From CAYNFH01 sp964396385 (lineage in GTDB: Bacteria > Armatimonadota > Chthonomonadetes > Chthonomonadales > CAJBBX01): a stretch of DNA of 30,371 nt. The notes beneath the pieces were generated by a model. The model worked only from the letters and a program-made list of their open reading frames with translations, made no database searches and was not told where the DNA came from. The stretch is from NCBI GenBank assembly GCA_964396385.1, contig CAYNFH010000048.1, positions 1 to 30,371 of the forward strand, given 5' to 3'. The position numbers and the translations under genes were made by a program. Of this stretch, positions 29,492 through 30,371 are shown one piece after another (within the stretch, counting starts at the first letter, position 1; every line of letters begins with the position of its first letter).

Positions 29492-30370
29492 TTAGCGGTT
29501 CTTTCGCCACCGTTGAGATTCTCCCTCCGGAGCGGCGCCCTCAGCCCCCTCTCTCACGCTGCGGGAGAGGGGGGCCGGTGCGTCATGGTGCGTGGGCGAG
29601 AGCGAGTCTGCGGCGCCGGACGTGGGGCCGTAGACGCGGTGGGCGTGGTACTTCAGCCGATTGGCGACGATGCCAATGTCCTGGTCTAGCTGGTCGGCGA
29701 GAAAGCACCAGTCGGCCCACCTCTCCCGGCTCAAGCGGAGGAGGCAGGGTTTATCGGCGGTTCCGATGAGCTCCACGGCCAGCTTGTCCTTGACTTGCTG
29801 AGGGACCTGCGCGAGCAGAGTCTTGATGAGATGGAGGCGCTCGTCGGCAGAGTAGTTGGAGCGAATCCAGGCGGCGAGAGCCGGAGTCGTAAGTCGTGAG
29901 TCGTGAGTCGTGAGACCGGATTCCGGAGAGGGGGGAGTGAGACATTGTCTCAAATTGGCGGGCAGATCGCGAAGGTCCGGCGCATGAGTGGGTGCGGACG
30001 GACCGTCGACCGCCGTCGGACCAAGGTCCGCGGCTGTATGACCTTCGGCCAAGTGTCGGCCTCCGCCGACACGGGATTCGGAGGGAGTGAGACATTGTCT
30101 CAAATTCGGCGCGGTTGCGCAGGGGCTGAAGCCCCGCGCTGCCCGGGGCCCGGCCCCCTGCGCTTGGCGCATTCCCCCGCGTTCCGCCGAGCGTCCGCCT
30201 GCGCGGACGCGGGAATCGGAAGCGGAGCGGGAGGAGAGGCGGCGGAGGCGAGACATCTCTTTGAGCTGCTGCTGCCAGTCTTCTTCTTCCAGGGCACCGC
30301 TGAGGACGCGCTTCAGGAAGGGGAAGCGGACGTCTTCGGGCTCGGGGGCGAGCTGGCGGTAGAGGTTCCA
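29492..30370 (-). CDS. partial gene of unknown function with a large in-frame repeat insertion (5' end outside window)
   Basis: The frame is open from the window edge (WNLYRQLAPEPEDVRFPFLKRVLSGALEEEDWQQQLKEMSRLRR) to the stop at 29492. Two normal protein parts, that one and LAAWIRSNYSADERLHLIKTLLAQVPQQVKDKLAVELIG...LSRERWADWCFLADQLDQDIGIVANRLKYHAHRVYG, are separated by about 110 residues made only of repeat DNA (29886-30210). The C-terminus (APLSRSVREGAEGAAPEGE) also comes from a common hairpin repeat (CCCTCTC..GAGAGGG). Both normal parts are helical; I do not recognise the family. Either the gene tolerates the insertion as a disordered linker, or it is inactive without having lost the frame. 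Confidence 0.65.
   Translation of the reverse strand, partial: WNLYRQLAPEPEDVRFPFLKRVLSGALEEEDWQQQLKEMSRLRRLSSRSASDSRVRAGGRSAERGGMRQAQGAGPRAARGFSPCATAPNLRQCLTPSESRVGGGRHLAEGHTAADLGPTAVDGPSAPTHAPDLRDLPANLRQCLTPPSPESGLTTHDSRLTTPALAAWIRSNYSADERLHLIKTLLAQVPQQVKDKLAVELIGTADKPCLLRLSRERWADWCFLADQLDQDIGIVANRLKYHAHRVYGPTSGAADSLSPTHHDAPAPLSRSVREGAEGAAPEGESQRWRKNR
29886..29926. repeat. heptamer tandem array, 4 units of GTCGTGA, with CCGGATTCCGG
   Basis: Exactly four 7-bp units (GTCGTAA, GTCGTGA x3; 29886-29913), followed two bases later by CCGGATTCCGG (29916-29926). Lies inside an open coding frame. Confidence 0.92.
29938..30102. repeat. pair of TGAGACA-T-TGTCTCA palindromes 150 bp apart
   Basis: Two identical 15-base palindromes at 29938-29952 and 30088-30102, both within a shared GGGAGTGAGACATTGTCTCA-AATT block. 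They bracket about 135 bases in which GGTCCG-type segments recur. Possible ends of a short mobile element or a protein binding site. Confidence 0.85.
30117..30210. repeat. composite hairpin repeat related to the MITE-like insertion
   Basis: GCGCAGGGG-CTGAAG-CCCCGCGCT at 30117-30140 and the 25-base hairpin starting GCCGAGCGTCCGCCTG at 30186-30210. The same two modules in the same order occur at 21397-21420 and 21435-21459. The 25-base module is identical; the first differs by one compensated stem pair. Confidence 0.85.
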
Positions 30371-30371
30371 G

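Overview
This is a high-GC stretch of bacterial chromosome. The gene mix suggests a soil or freshwater Armatimonadota or Planctomycetota-like organism: a TAT-exported Gfo/Idh/MocA oxidoreductase, a DUF1549/DUF1553-type secreted protein, a sugar-phosphate isomerase, zinc-ribbon single-span membrane proteins and a secreted FG-GAP protein. This placement is inference; there is no rRNA marker, tRNA, CRISPR array or transposase in the window.

Layout. 1-1186: a small hypothetical gene between degenerate repeats, plus a decayed copy of the 3' end of glnS. 1187-3546 (minus): glnS followed 12 nt later by a tightly coupled pair, a DUF5678-like small protein and a DTGF-type retropepsin-like protease. 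3653-4274: a small acidic protein overlapping a minimal nucleotidyltransferase (toxin-antitoxin-like layout). 4334-5598 (minus): two half-size ChrA genes. 5615-7534 (minus): sugar-phosphate isomerase and nucleoside hydrolase. 7708-11045: four tandem paralogous membrane-anchored proteins, two with N-terminal zinc ribbons. 11173-12585: a LolA-like protein and a copper-amine-oxidase-N-domain protein, both exported. 12719-14527 (minus): oligoendopeptidase F. 14718-18030: 6-phosphogluconate dehydrogenase, a small unknown protein and a CrtI/PYROXD2-like FAD oxidoreductase. 18070-18483: an antitoxin-like remnant buried in repeats. 18484-19902 (minus): a Rho paralogue that has lost its catalytic residues. 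20004-23806: a DUF1549-type protein split by a repeat, then an M28 peptidase. 23807-25523 (minus): oxidoreductase and B-box-like zinc protein. 25688-26185: a secreted basic protein. 26334-27038 (minus): HAD hydrolase. 27502-29451 (minus): FG-GAP propeller protein with a second tandem-repeat domain. 29492-end (minus): partial unknown gene split by repeats.

The most striking signal is not a gene. At least twelve spacers or insertions each hold a short 7- or 8-bp tandem array with its own unit sequence, often as two inverted arms around a short centre. Seven-base arms very often have exactly four units (28 bp), and two eight-base arms have seven (56 bp). Several arrays supply the stop codon of the neighbouring gene, and two repeat clusters sit in frame inside coding sequences. 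They are accompanied by a hairpin family with a CTGAAG core and covarying stems, a GTCCGC hairpin family, GGGAGC hairpins and a nested 120-bp MITE-like insertion flanked by AAGT.
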